Assembly (NCBI RefSeq): GCF_001428865.1
Contig: NZ_LMIV01000001.1
Coordinates: 429,776-493,775 of the forward strand
Direction: 5' to 3'
Source: Sphingomonas sp. Root241
GTDB lineage: Bacteria; Pseudomonadota; Alphaproteobacteria; Sphingomonadales; Sphingomonadaceae
DNA length: 64,000 nucleotides
The number at the start of each line of letters is the position of its first letter. The stretch's first letter is position 1. The notes below the pieces were generated by a model that worked only from the letters and a program-made list of their open reading frames with translations, was not told the origin of the DNA and ran no database searches. A program made the translations under genes and the position numbers. Positions 54,978-62,746 of the stretch are shown here, one piece after another.

Positions 54978-55002
54978 TACGCCGTGTGCCGCCGTCGGTT
55001 CC
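54978..55002 (-). promoter_or_regulatory. EcfG-like general stress promoter
   Basis: On the minus strand GGAAC (55002-54998), 16 bases, CGTA (54981-54978). The alphaproteobacterial EcfG consensus is GGAAC-N16/17-CGTT, so one base differs. It lies at the very end of the upstream gene and directly precedes the SDR gene. Confidence 0.6.
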
Positions 55003-55003
55003 C

Positions 55004-57244
55004 TCACCAGGCGAGGGTGATGCGGCTATCGGCCGGAACGCGGTATTCGATGCGATCGGCGGTGCTGTGGCGCGGACGAATCCGGTCGCCATCGGCAGTA
55101 GTCACCGTGAAGCTCGGCAATTTGGCGCGACCGATGCGAATCAGGCTCAGGCTCGCCTCCCGGCCCTCGCCGCCGCCCAACTGGAAGCTCAGCGCGCGCT
55201 CCGACGGACGTTCGCTGGCGAGCAGGAAATGATCGCAGAACATCCTGAAAGGCGCGTCGCGAACGCTATGGAAACAGCGGCTGGCGAACACGAACGCCGC
55301 GCCGGCGCCGTATATCTCCTGCCCGACCTGCCCGGCCTGCTGGCCGTCGACATAGAGATCCTCGACGGGGAAGGAGAGCTTGCGGTCGACATGGCCGTTT
55401 TTCTCGCGCTGTTCGGGCGAAACCGCTTCTTCGGGCAGCGCATCGGGATAATAGAACCAGGCCCGATCGAGCGCATGCCGGCAATATTCGCTGAGCAGTA
55501 GCCGCACCGCGGGATCGAGGTCGGGGCCGCTGTCCTTCAGATAGCGTTCGAACGCGGCGAAGCTGTCGAAGCATTCGTACATCGCCATATAAGGTGCGTC
55601 GTGGAGCGCAGTGACGCCCAGGAAATTGTGATAATGCCGGGCGTGCCCGATCTCGGACTCCCACATCACGGTATTGTGGAAGAAGCTCGCCAGATAGACA
55701 TAGCTCTGGCGCAGATACTTCTCATGATCGGTGATCCGCCATAGCCGCATGCAGGCCGCGGCGCCCCACGCAGTCAGATTGGCCTGATAGTTGAGCTCGA
55801 AGCGCATCCCCTCGGCCGCGTCGATCGCGGTACGGGCTTCGTCGAGATAGCGCTTGTCATCGGTCAGCTCGAACGCCTGGAGCATGACATAGGCGTAGAT
55901 GCCGCCGACATCGGTCTGGCCGAGCCCCTGGTCGTCGCGGGCTTCGGTGATCACCCGAAAGTCGCGAATATCGTACTGGATCGGCCATTTATAGTTGAAA
56001 TGGTGGGCGGCCCTGATGCCGAAATCGACCGATTTCTCGAACAGCCGTCTCGTCTGCCTGTCGCCTTCGAGCGCGAGGCGGCCGAGCATCGTTAGCGGAT
56101 GATAGAGATACCAGCTGTCGACGGCGTTCTTGTCCTTGTCCTTGCCGACATTGGGGAGATAGCGCCGGATCGTACCGAGCCTGGGATCGTAGAATTTGCC
56201 GAGCCCGGCGGCGAGCTCTGCGCCGATCGGCGTCTTGGCGCCCGACCAGGCCTCATAGTCGCGGATCGCGGCGAGCACCGAGAGCTGGACCATCGAATCC
56301 GGATATTCCGCCGCGGTATAAGGGTGGACATAGCGATGGCCGTAATGGCGTATCGTCGCCTTGGGCGAGCCGGCGAGGTCCTTGAGCGACCGTTCGGCCC
56401 GATCGACCCAGTCGTGGAATTCGGTGTCGGGCGCGTCGATATGCCGCAATATCGTGCCCATCAGCGCCAGATAGCGGCGCGCCATGTCGCGCTCGTCGCC
56501 ATCGACTTCGTCATGAAAGGCGAGCAGCGCGTCCGACAGCAGTATCTCGCGCCCTGCCGGCAAGGGGTCTACCGGCGGCGTTCCCTGTTGGGGTGGCGTG
56601 GGTAGCAGATAGCCGATCTCGGGCCAGACTCCGCCGACCGCGCCGTCGGGCTTGGTGCCGGTTTCCTGGAAATACGGATTCAGCGCAGTCAGGTTCTGGA
56701 AATAGAGCACACTGCCGAATTCGGGTTCATCGAGCCGGAAATAGATCGCTCCGGTATTGAGCCCGCGCTGCGCCGCCTCGACGGTGCCGCGCGCGCCGAG
56801 GGGATCGTCCTGGACATCGAGCGGATAGAGATCGCGCGGTACGAACGAAGTCAGCAGGGGCGCCGACGGCTCGATGCTCGTCGTCACGCGCAGCACCGGA
56901 ATGGCCCCCTCGTGAAGCGCGATCGCGATCCGATGGACGCCAAGGCCGCTCTCGACTTCGATCCGCGCCGCCTCACCGGCGTCTTTCCGGACGAGGCGCG
57001 CGTCGCGATAGCCCGCCGGCAGGAATGCCGCGCGCATGGCGAGGCCGCCTCGGCCTTTCCGACGGACGATCACCCAGATTGCGTCATGGCCGGCACAGAG
57101 CGCGATCGCGCGGGATCCGAGCGTGAACGCGCCCAGTTCGCGCATCGTGCCGTCGCGCAACTGTTCGCGCAGCAGCATGATCCCTGGCGTCACCCCCGCG
57201 ATCGTGTCGGGGGCCGCCGCGAGCTTTCGGGTAACGGCGTCCAT
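55004..57244 (-). CDS. unrecognised large protein with alpha-toroid features, GH130-linked
   Basis: A 746-residue protein with no signal. An N-terminal beta-rich region (about 1-210) is followed by a long helical part with features of an alpha/alpha toroid: HRYVHPYTAAEYPDSMVQL, NAVDSWYLYHPLTML, HFNYKWPIQYDIRDF, GGIYAYVMLQAFELTDDKRYLD and FYYPDALPEEAV. Many Trp, Tyr, His and acidic residues line these motifs, as in glycoside hydrolases or lyases with such folds. I cannot assign a family. It ends in a short beta module (RPRHSTADRIEYRVPADSRITLAW). The GH130 gene two genes downstream suggests carbohydrate metabolism; this is inference. Confidence 0.7.
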   Translation of the reverse strand: MDAVTRKLAAAPDTIAGVTPGIMLLREQLRDGTMRELGAFTLGSRAIALCAGHDAIWVIVRRKGRGGLAMRAAFLPAGYRDARLVRKDAGEAARIEVESGLGVHRIAIALHEGAIPVLRVTTSIEPSAPLLTSFVPRDLYPLDVQDDPLGARGTVEAAQRGLNTGAIYFRLDEPEFGSVLYFQNLTALNPYFQETGTKPDGAVGGVWPEIGYLLPTPPQQGTPPVDPLPAGREILLSDALLAFHDEVDGDERDMARRYLALMGTILRHIDAPDTEFHDWVDRAERSLKDLAGSPKATIRHYGHRYVHPYTAAEYPDSMVQLSVLAAIRDYEAWSGAKTPIGAELAAGLGKFYDPRLGTIRRYLPNVGKDKDKNAVDSWYLYHPLTMLGRLALEGDRQTRRLFEKSVDFGIRAAHHFNYKWPIQYDIRDFRVITEARDDQGLGQTDVGGIYAYVMLQAFELTDDKRYLDEARTAIDAAEGMRFELNYQANLTAWGAAACMRLWRITDHEKYLRQSYVYLASFFHNTVMWESEIGHARHYHNFLGVTALHDAPYMAMYECFDSFAAFERYLKDSGPDLDPAVRLLLSEYCRHALDRAWFYYPDALPEEAVSPEQREKNGHVDRKLSFPVEDLYVDGQQAGQVGQEIYGAGAAFVFASRCFHSVRDAPFRMFCDHFLLASERPSERALSFQLGGGEGREASLSLIRIGRAKLPSFTVTTADGDRIRPRHSTADRIEYRVPADSRITLAW

Positions 57245-57248
57245 GGCT

Positions 57249-57386
57249 TCAGGCGGGCTGGAGGTTCAGCGTGCGCGGTCCGGCCGGCGGCAGGCCCGCG
57301 CTGTTCTCCTGCGCGAGCAGCTCCTCGACCTTGCGATGGTTCGCCTTCGGCAAGGCAATTGTGTCAGTATGCTCCTGATCCGGCAT
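57249..57386 (-). CDS. 45-residue hypothetical peptide
   Basis: A short ORF of 45 residues (begins PDQEHTDTIALPKANHRKVEE) ending four bases before the start of the large toroid-like protein. GGGAG lies nine bases before the ATG. Composition is polar with Pro, Leu and Asn. It could be a coupled leader peptide or a small partner; I do not recognise it. Confidence 0.5.
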   Translation of the reverse strand: MPDQEHTDTIALPKANHRKVEELLAQENSAGLPPAGPRTLNLQPA

Positions 57387-57450
57387 GGAAATTCTCCCTG
57401 TAAATGTCGTGCATTGCAAAACGTCCCCGGCATGCGAGTTCCCCTGCGCG

Positions 57451-57924
57451 CTATTCGCAGGCGATATCATTCATGGCCGGGTGCGAACCTCCGAGCGATT
57501 GTGCAGCCCTCGGCTTGGTAGAGGCGTCCCAGCCATATTGGACACTGGCCAGGGCCGAGCGGCAGTCCTGCGCGCATTCGCGGCACATCGCGGCGCAGAG
57601 CCGGCAATGTTCGTGGTCATGCCGCTCGCATTCCTCGGCACACGCCTCGCAGGCATGCGCGCAGAGCTCGATCATGGCGCGCAGGATCATCGCATTCCGG
57701 CCGGTCTGGCGGACCATCAGCCGCGACGCCGTCTGGCAGATGTCGGCGCAGTCGAGGCAGAGGCGGATGCATTGGCGCATGCCCATCGCTTCCGCCGAGC
57801 AGGAATCGGCGCAGGAGGTGCACATCTGCGCGCAGAACATCGCGTGGCGCGCGGCGAGGGCGAGCGCTTCGTTGACGCCGCCATCGGCGTCGGGATGCAG
57901 CGCCAGCATCGTCGAGATCGACAT
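57451..57924 (-). CDS. Cys-rich four-helix bundle copper-binding protein (DUF326)
   Basis: A 157-residue protein with more than a dozen cysteines on repeated CxxC/CxxxC spacings (CAQMCTSCADSC, CIRLCLDCADIC, CAHACEACAEEC, CRLCAAMCRECAQDC), typical of DUF326/copper-storage four-helix bundles. It probably binds Cu(I) in the cytoplasm and may store or detoxify copper. It overlaps the small gene upstream by one base (TGATG) and may share its EcfG-like promoter. The tail TKPRAAQSLGGSHPAMNDIACE is unusual. Confidence 0.85.
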   Translation of the reverse strand: MSISTMLALHPDADGGVNEALALAARHAMFCAQMCTSCADSCSAEAMGMRQCIRLCLDCADICQTASRLMVRQTGRNAMILRAMIELCAHACEACAEECERHDHEHCRLCAAMCRECAQDCRSALASVQYGWDASTKPRAAQSLGGSHPAMNDIACE

Positions 57925-58055
57925 CAGGCGTTTCCGCGCTTGCGGCGGGTCTCCCAGCCCTTCTTCCGGCCGACGCCGCGATCCGCATAGCCTTCGATAT
58001 GCCCGGCCTTGCGCTTCTGCTTGTCGGTGTAACTGCTCTTGTCACCTTGCGGCAC
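57924..58055 (-). CDS. 43-residue basic stress protein, short form
   Basis: A 43-residue, Lys/Arg-rich protein starting PQGDKSSYTDKQKRKAGHIE, like the start of a small family annotated as plasmid-stabilisation or KGG-type proteins; those are longer with a Gly-rich tail, so this is a shortened version. The start is GTG at 58055, with GGAG seven bases ahead. It is coupled to the Cys-rich gene. An EcfG-like box lies 34-58 bases upstream. Confidence 0.65.
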   Translation of the reverse strand: MPQGDKSSYTDKQKRKAGHIEGYADRGVGRKKGWETRRKRGNA

Positions 58056-58088
58056 GGATCGTCTCCACGGTCGGTTCGACACGCGTTG

Positions 58089-58113
58089 AACTGTCAATTC
58101 GGACGCGGGTTCC
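58089..58113 (-). promoter_or_regulatory. EcfG-like general stress promoter
   Basis: On the minus strand GGAAC (58113-58109), 17 bases, GTT (58091-58089), i.e. GGAAC-N16-AGTT. It directs transcription into the 43-residue and Cys-rich protein genes. Confidence 0.55.
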
Positions 58114-58192
58114 GGCACGCGGCTTGTACTTAACCTACTTTAAGTAAAGACTTCTTTTTAGCCGACTCGACCCGGGCACCGGTCGAAGGTAC

Positions 58193-58217
58193 GGAACGAC
58201 GGCGGCTGCACATCGTT
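58193..58217 (+). promoter_or_regulatory. EcfG consensus general stress promoter
   Basis: GGAAC (58193-58197), 16 bases, CGTT (58214-58217): an exact match to the alphaproteobacterial EcfG consensus. It lies 33 bases before the ATG of the SRPBCC gene and would drive the three-gene run to 60839. An A/T-rich stretch with inverted halves (CTTAACC...TTTAAGTAAAG, about 58128-58149) lies between the divergent promoters. Confidence 0.75.
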
Positions 58218-58249
58218 CAAGCGGGAACTCCGAAAAGAGGATTCCGGGC

Positions 58250-58858
58250 ATGGCCGAAACGATCGACCCCACGCGCGCGGACGATGCGCCGCTCAGCACT
58301 TCGAAACGGGAAGCCGCGGCTGTCGATGCCGCGACCGAGGCATTGATCGACAAGCCGGGGCAGGGCGACGCGGACACGCTGGTCGGCCGTACCGTCACGA
58401 TCAACCGACCCCGCGCCGAGCTGTTCGCCTATTGGCGCGACTTCGCCAATCTCGCGACCTTCATGGACAATGTCGAACGCGTCGAAATGCTCGACGAACG
58501 GCGAGCGCACTGGGTGGTCAAGGCACCTGCCGGCAAGACGGTCGAGTGGATCGCGGCGGTTACCGAGGAGAAGGATGGGGAATTCATCGCCTGGGCCTCG
58601 GAAGCCGGCGCCGATGTTCCCAACAGCGGTCGGGTCGATTTTCGCGACGCGCAGGCCGGACGCGGCACGATCGTCACCGCAACGATCCTCTATGATCCGC
58701 CCGGTGGTACGATCGGCAAGCTGATCGCCAAGATGTTCCAGCGCGAGCCTGCCATCCAGGCGCGACGCGACCTCAGGCGCTTCAAGCAGCTCATGGAAAC
58801 CGGCGAGATCGCCACGGGCGCGCGCAACCGTCGCCTGCAGGAAGAGGGGAAGAACTGA
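58250..58858 (+). CDS. SRPBCC (cyclase/dehydrase-like) protein
   Basis: A 202-residue protein with an N-terminal disordered stretch (1-45) and a START-like SRPBCC domain: [33 protein letters not shown] near 48-80 in parts, and FDIVTATI-type strands at the end. Similar stress-induced proteins sit in general-stress loci of sphingomonads. Its exact role (lipid binding?) is unknown. It overlaps the next gene by one base. Confidence 0.8.
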   Translation: MAETIDPTRADDAPLSTSKREAAAVDAATEALIDKPGQGDADTLVGRTVTINRPRAELFAYWRDFANLATFMDNVERVEMLDERRAHWVVKAPAGKTVEWIAAVTEEKDGEFIAWASEAGADVPNSGRVDFRDAQAGRGTIVTATILYDPPGGTIGKLIAKMFQREPAIQARRDLRRFKQLMETGEIATGARNRRLQEEGKN

Positions 58859-60048
58859 TGCGCGCTTTGGCCTGGCACGGAAAGCACGACGTGCGCGTCG
58901 ACACGGTCGACGATCCCGAGATCCTCAATCCGCGCGACGCGATCATCAAGGTCACTTCGACTGCGATCTGCGGATCGGACCTGCATCTCTATGACGGCTA
59001 TATCCCGACGATGATGGCGGGCGACATCCTCGGCCATGAATTCATGGGCGAAGTGGTCGAGACCGGGCCGAAGTCGACGCTCGAAAAGGGTCAGCGCGTC
59101 GTGGTGCCGTTCACGATCGCGTGCGGTGCCTGCTATCATTGCGGCAAGCACCAATATTCGGCGTGCGACAACGGACTGCCCGCCGACAACCAGGACATCG
59201 GGCAGGCGCTGTACGGTCAGCCGATGTCGGGCCTGTTCGGCTACAGCCACATGACCGGCGGCTATTCGGGCGGGCAGGCCGAATATGTCCGGGTGCCCTT
59301 CAGCGACGTGGGGCCGATCGTGGTTCCCGACGGAGTCGAGGACGAGAAGGTGCTGTTCCTCTCGGATATCCTGCCCACCGGCTGGATGGCGGCGGAGAAT
59401 GCCGGGATCGAGCCGGGCGACACCGTGGCGGTATGGGGCTGCGGCCCGGTCGGGCTGTTCTCGATCCAGTCGGCGTTCCTGATGGGTGCCGAACGCGTGA
59501 TCGCGATCGACCATTTCCCGCGCCGCCTGGAACTGGCGAAGCGGTTCGGCGCCGAGACGATCAACTTCGAGGAGAGCGCCACCTATGAGGCGCTGATGGA
59601 GATGACCGGCGGGATCGGCCCCGATGCGGTAATCGACGCGGTCGGCCTCGAGGCGCACGGCTTCTTCGTCGACAACGTCATCGACCAAGTCAAGGCGTCG
59701 ACCTTCCTCGGCACCGATCGTATCCATTCGATCCGCCAGGCGATCCTCGCCTGCCGCAAGGGTGGGCGGGTCTCGATGCCGGCGGTCTATGGCGGGTTCG
59801 TCGACAAGTTCCCGCTGGGCGCCTTCATGGAGAAGGGGCTGACGCTCCAGACCGGCCAGACGCATGTCCAGCACTACATGCCCGGGCTGCTCAATGCGAT
59901 CCTGGAGGGAAAGATCGATACGACCTTCCTGATCAGCCACACGCTGCCGCTCGAGGAGGCGCCCAAGGGCTACAAGATGTTCCACGACAACCAGAACGAC
60001 GTGACCAAGGTCGTGCTCAAGCCCGGCCTGGCGCTCGCGGCGGAGTAA
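58858..60048 (+). CDS. zinc-dependent alcohol dehydrogenase, formaldehyde-dehydrogenase-like
   Basis: A 396-residue MDR enzyme. The catalytic zinc ligands are in [14 protein letters not shown] (Cys), [10 protein letters not shown] (His, Glu); the structural zinc has [15 protein letters not shown]. The NAD site is [15 protein letters not shown] and the adenine loop is [12 protein letters not shown]. It resembles glutathione-independent formaldehyde dehydrogenases and other large ADHs; the real substrate is inferred. It begins in the SRPBCC stop (TGATG) and is followed after five bases by an SDR gene. Confidence 0.9.
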   Translation: MRALAWHGKHDVRVDTVDDPEILNPRDAIIKVTSTAICGSDLHLYDGYIPTMMAGDILGHEFMGEVVETGPKSTLEKGQRVVVPFTIACGACYHCGKHQYSACDNGLPADNQDIGQALYGQPMSGLFGYSHMTGGYSGGQAEYVRVPFSDVGPIVVPDGVEDEKVLFLSDILPTGWMAAENAGIEPGDTVAVWGCGPVGLFSIQSAFLMGAERVIAIDHFPRRLELAKRFGAETINFEESATYEALMEMTGGIGPDAVIDAVGLEAHGFFVDNVIDQVKASTFLGTDRIHSIRQAILACRKGGRVSMPAVYGGFVDKFPLGAFMEKGLTLQTGQTHVQHYMPGLLNAILEGKIDTTFLISHTLPLEEAPKGYKMFHDNQNDVTKVVLKPGLALAAE

Positions 60049-60053
60049 GCGGA

Positions 60054-60839
60054 ATGGCCGACAAGCTTGCAATCGTCACCGGCGCATCGACCGGGATCGG
60101 CTTTGAACTGGCGACGCTGGCGGCGAAGGAGGGGTACGACCTGATCGTCGTCGCCGACGAGGCCCTGATCGATGCGGCCGCCGCCGACTTCAAGCAGTTC
60201 GGCACCGAGGTGCGATCGGTGCAGGCCGATCTCGCGACGATCGACGGAGTCGATACGCTGCTCGCGGCGGCGGGCAGCCGGGCGATCGACCTGCTCGCCG
60301 CGAATGCAGGCATCGGCAAAGGTGGCCCATTCCTCGAACAGGAAGTGGCGAGCTGGCGGCATTCGATCGACACCAACGTCACCGGCACTGTCTACCTGCT
60401 GCAGAAGGTGCTCCGGAACATGGTCGCGCGAGGGCAGGGCAAGGTGCTGGTGACCGGCTCGATCGTCGGTTACATCCCGGGCAGCTTCAACGCGGTGTAC
60501 AACGCGACCAAGGCATTCATCGACAATTTCACCGAGGCGCTGCGCAACGAGCTCAAGGACGTCGAGGGCGTCATGCTCACCACGCTGATGCCGGGGGCGA
60601 CGGATACCGAGTTCTTCGCGCGTGCCGACATGCTCGACACCCAAGTCGGGCAGGACGACGGCAAGGCCGATCCCGCCAAGGTCGCCAGGGACGGCTGGGA
60701 CGCGCTGATGGCCGGCAAGGGGCACCTCGTCTCGGGACTTTCGAACAAGCTGCAGGTGGCGGCGTCGGGTATCGTGCCGCAATCGGTCCTCGCCCAGATG
60801 CATCGCGGCATGGCCGAACGGGGAAGCGGCGAGGAATAA
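60054..60839 (+). CDS. short-chain dehydrogenase/reductase
   Basis: A 261-residue SDR. The Rossmann motif is VTGASTGIGFELA (about 9-21), NAG motif LAANAGIG, catalytic Ser in VTGSIVGY, Tyr and Lys in YNATKAFIDNF. It closes the EcfG-promoter operon. The C-terminal region DDGKADPAKVARDGWDALMAGKGHLVSG suggests a specific stress-linked subfamily. The substrate is unknown. Confidence 0.9.
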   Translation: MADKLAIVTGASTGIGFELATLAAKEGYDLIVVADEALIDAAAADFKQFGTEVRSVQADLATIDGVDTLLAAAGSRAIDLLAANAGIGKGGPFLEQEVASWRHSIDTNVTGTVYLLQKVLRNMVARGQGKVLVTGSIVGYIPGSFNAVYNATKAFIDNFTEALRNELKDVEGVMLTTLMPGATDTEFFARADMLDTQVGQDDGKADPAKVARDGWDALMAGKGHLVSGLSNKLQVAASGIVPQSVLAQMHRGMAERGSGEE

Positions 60840-61009
60840 TGCGACGGCTCGGCGAAAATGGTCGCACACAGGGCGGCCCGGCACCCGGAGGTCACGGCAA
60901 TGGCGCGATTCAGGGCTGCGTCTGGAGCGGGCAGATCCCGGATGCCGACGTCAATCGCTATCGCGGCGCCTGGACCGGAAGTGCCTTCCGGCACGCCATC
61001 TTTGCGTAG
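60839..61009 (+). CDS. 56-residue coupled micro-ORF
   Basis: An ATG inside the SDR stop codon (TAATG) opens a 56-residue frame: it begins MRRLGENGRTQGG and ends TGSAFRHAIFA. Roughly three quarters of its third bases are G or C, so real coding is possible, and the overlap favours coupled translation. I do not recognise it; it may also be the start of decayed DNA. Confidence 0.35.
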   Translation: MRRLGENGRTQGGPAPGGHGNGAIQGCVWSGQIPDADVNRYRGAWTGSAFRHAIFA

Positions 61010-61133
61010 GCTAACCAATCCACATGTTGGTGACGCCAGCATGATTCATGCCCGCAGATTGCGCGGCTTCCGTATCCGACGCCGTTGCTCTCTGGCAGGT
61101 TCTGCCGGTCTGCCGGTTCTGGGCGGTCCTGGC

Positions 61134-61675
61134 ATGGATCATATCTTTAACTACGCCGTAGGTCAGGCGATGCCCGACCGTCGTCGTGGCGAGCGGGTGA
61201 ATATCGGACTGATGATCTTCGGGCCTGACGGCATCGATCTTCGCATCAGCGAGACGCGGAAGCTCGTGGCGCTCGCGACGGGGTCGTGGGATGGCGGCAT
61301 CGATGCGTTCGAGTCGATGATCAGGTCCGTCGACGATCCGTCGCTGCCCGCGCAGGAGCGGATGGATCGTAACGGGCTGGAGGTGGATTTCGCTCAGCTG
61401 AATGGCCCAGTTCCATGTCGCTGCGGTCCTCGACCTGCGCGCCAACAGTCCGCGGCTGGCCCAAGCTGCCCTGAAGGCGGTCGTGCTGGATCGTGCCCAA
61501 GCGGTGATCCCGGATTTCAAGGTGCAGAAGATCGGCGTGTTTGCCACTGCGCCCGCGCGTCTCGGCGAGCTCCACGACAACCTAGCCATTCTGCGGCCGT
61601 ACGCCGACGAGTTGGTCAACTGGGGGGGGGGCCGTCCGAGGAGCTGAAGCGCATCTTCTTCGATGCTACAACTCC
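61134..61675 (+). pseudogene. DUF3037-like gene with two opposite frameshifts
   Basis: From ATG 61134 a DUF3037-like start is readable (DHIFNYAVGQAMPDRRRGER, VNIGLMIFGPDGIDLRISE) to about 61400. From there the protein-like reading moves to the next frame (AQFHVAAVLDLRANSPRLA, VQKIGVFATAPARLGELHDN, YADELVNW) until a run of ten G at 61622-61631; after it the first frame again reads sensibly (PSEELKRIFFDAT). So one gene appears disrupted by two compensating frame changes. Because the first frame has no stop, a scrambled protein could still be made. Function unknown. Confidence 0.5.
61622..61631 (+). repeat. ten-G homopolymer run
   Basis: A run of ten G within the DUF3037-like gene. With 8 or 11 G the middle frame would continue into PSEELKRIFFDA. 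Such runs slip during replication and during sequencing. Confidence 0.9.
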
Positions 61676-61684
61676 CAAGCGCTC

Positions 61685-61846
61685 GAAATCATCCAGTCGA
61701 TGGACGCGATCGAGACCGCCTTGGCCCATGAGGACAAGAATGCCGTCCGGGCGGCTTACAACCGCACTGATTATTGGGACGAACGCGTCGAGATGATGCA
61801 GTGGTGGTCGGACCGGCTGGACGCGCTTAAGGCGTCAGCAAATTGA
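61685..61846 (+). pseudogene. C-terminal stub of a P4-type tyrosine integrase
   Basis: The frame ending at the TGA 61844-61846 reads MDAIETALAHEDKN, AVRAAYNRTDYWDERVEMM and QWWSDRLDALKASAN, the typical end of P4/DUF4102 integrases, including the catalytic Tyr region (AYNRTDYW). The N-terminal 350 residues are absent; upstream the sequence belongs to another gene. A stub of a mobile-element integrase, evidence of an island boundary. The frame differs from the preceding DUF3037-like frame. Confidence 0.75.
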
Positions 61847-61933
61847 GCCAAACCGTTTGGGGCCAGCCGATTTCAGCGCCCCCAAATTGGCCCCCCAAGC
61901 CTCGCGGTTAGAGTCAAATACAGGCGAACCGCC

Positions 61934-62071
61934 ATGGATGGCCAATCCACGTTTTTCGCTATTTTCTTGAGGCTTAGCCCCATCCGCGAATATCGCAGGA
62001 TAGGGTTATGGTCAGAAGAGGACTGGGAGCACCCAGTCAAAGCACTGTATTTGAGTGATATTTTACCCTAG
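61934..62071 (+). CDS. 45-residue candidate small ORF
   Basis: ATG 61934 to TAG: begins DGQSTFFAIFLRLSPIREYR and contains LWSEEDWEHPVKAL, an amphipathic and Trp-containing composition that looks natural, but the ribosome-binding site (AGGCG) is weak and the region is decayed. May be a fragment. Confidence 0.25.
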   Translation: MDGQSTFFAIFLRLSPIREYRRIGLWSEEDWEHPVKALYLSDILP

Positions 62072-62112
62072 GCGGCGTAGATACCAACACAAGTACCAAC
62101 AGGTGCTTGGAA

Positions 62113-62271
62113 CTATTTAGTCCATTCTGGTGCGCGGCTGCATAGCGATTGCGCCTCGTCATATGTCCCAGCATTAAGGACCGTGAAAACCGCGGAGATA
62201 CGAAGATTACCACATTCGGCTTTCCAATACCAAAAATCCCCGGGAGAAATCTCTGGATCTAAGCTAGCAAT
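62113..62271 (-). pseudogene. gene fragment without start
   Basis: Fifty-two open codons on the minus strand between two stops, with protein-like text: SLDPEISPGDFWYWKAECGN, LRISAVFTVLNAGTYDEAQS, LCSRAPEWTK, then TAG. No ATG or GTG start occurs in it. It may be the end of a lost gene. Confidence 0.3.
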
Positions 62272-62345
62272 CTATAATCGCAGCGAGATTTGGTGAGCAG
62301 GTTTCGCCTACCCCACACTTTTCCCCACATCAGGTCAGCGATGCC

Positions 62346-62690
62346 ATGGATTGCGCTGGCACGAATGACCGCCTTAGCCCCGAGATTGAGCTATTCCGAT
62401 CCGGAACATCTTACCCCGATAGCAGGGGTCGCTTATCCGAGGTTCGCGGCCCTGCGCGAGAGTGACGTCGTCAGACCGCGCTGCGGCTCGCCCGCTGGCG
62501 GCAACTGCACGACGCCCGCGCGGACGTGGGCGAGGACCGCATCCAGCGCGAGATAATCGAGTTGCGCCCCGGGGGAGGCTATGCTGCGGCGCTAGAAGCG
62601 CGGCGGGCTGCACATCTCGGCGCACAGGCGATACGGGCCCCAAATGACGCGACCACACTCACCCCGTGGCTTACTCAGCATGTTGCCTAA
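62346..62690 (+). pseudogene. open frame split by one TGA
   Basis: ATG 62346 opens 39 codons to a TGA at 62463-62465; the same frame then continues 74 codons to TAA (62688-62690), with helical text such as LARWRQLHDARADVGEDRIQ and AAALEARRAAHLGAQAIRA. It could be a gene broken by a single nonsense change or a chance frame in GC-rich DNA. Confidence 0.25.
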
Positions 62691-62746
62691 TCCGTAGGGC
62701 GCCAGCTGATACAGACGACCCGTGTCCAGCGACAGCTGGGAACAGG

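Larger units (their letters stand above)
61847..62746. other. decayed accessory DNA, 900 bp
   Basis: Lower GC than the rest, no long ORF, stops in all frames. Three short protein-like frames are listed separately (61934-62071 plus, 62113-62271 minus, 62346-62690 plus with a stop). No tRNA, direct repeat or transposase can be recognised. Confidence 0.6.

Noticed and set aside
57393-57450. EcfG-like promoter before the 45-residue ORF
   Set aside because: GGAAC and CGTT are present but only 14 bases apart, two short of the functional spacing.
61847-62746. tRNA attachment site for the island
   Set aside because: I looked for a T-loop (GTTCGAATC-like) and acceptor CCA pattern next to the integrase stub and found none.
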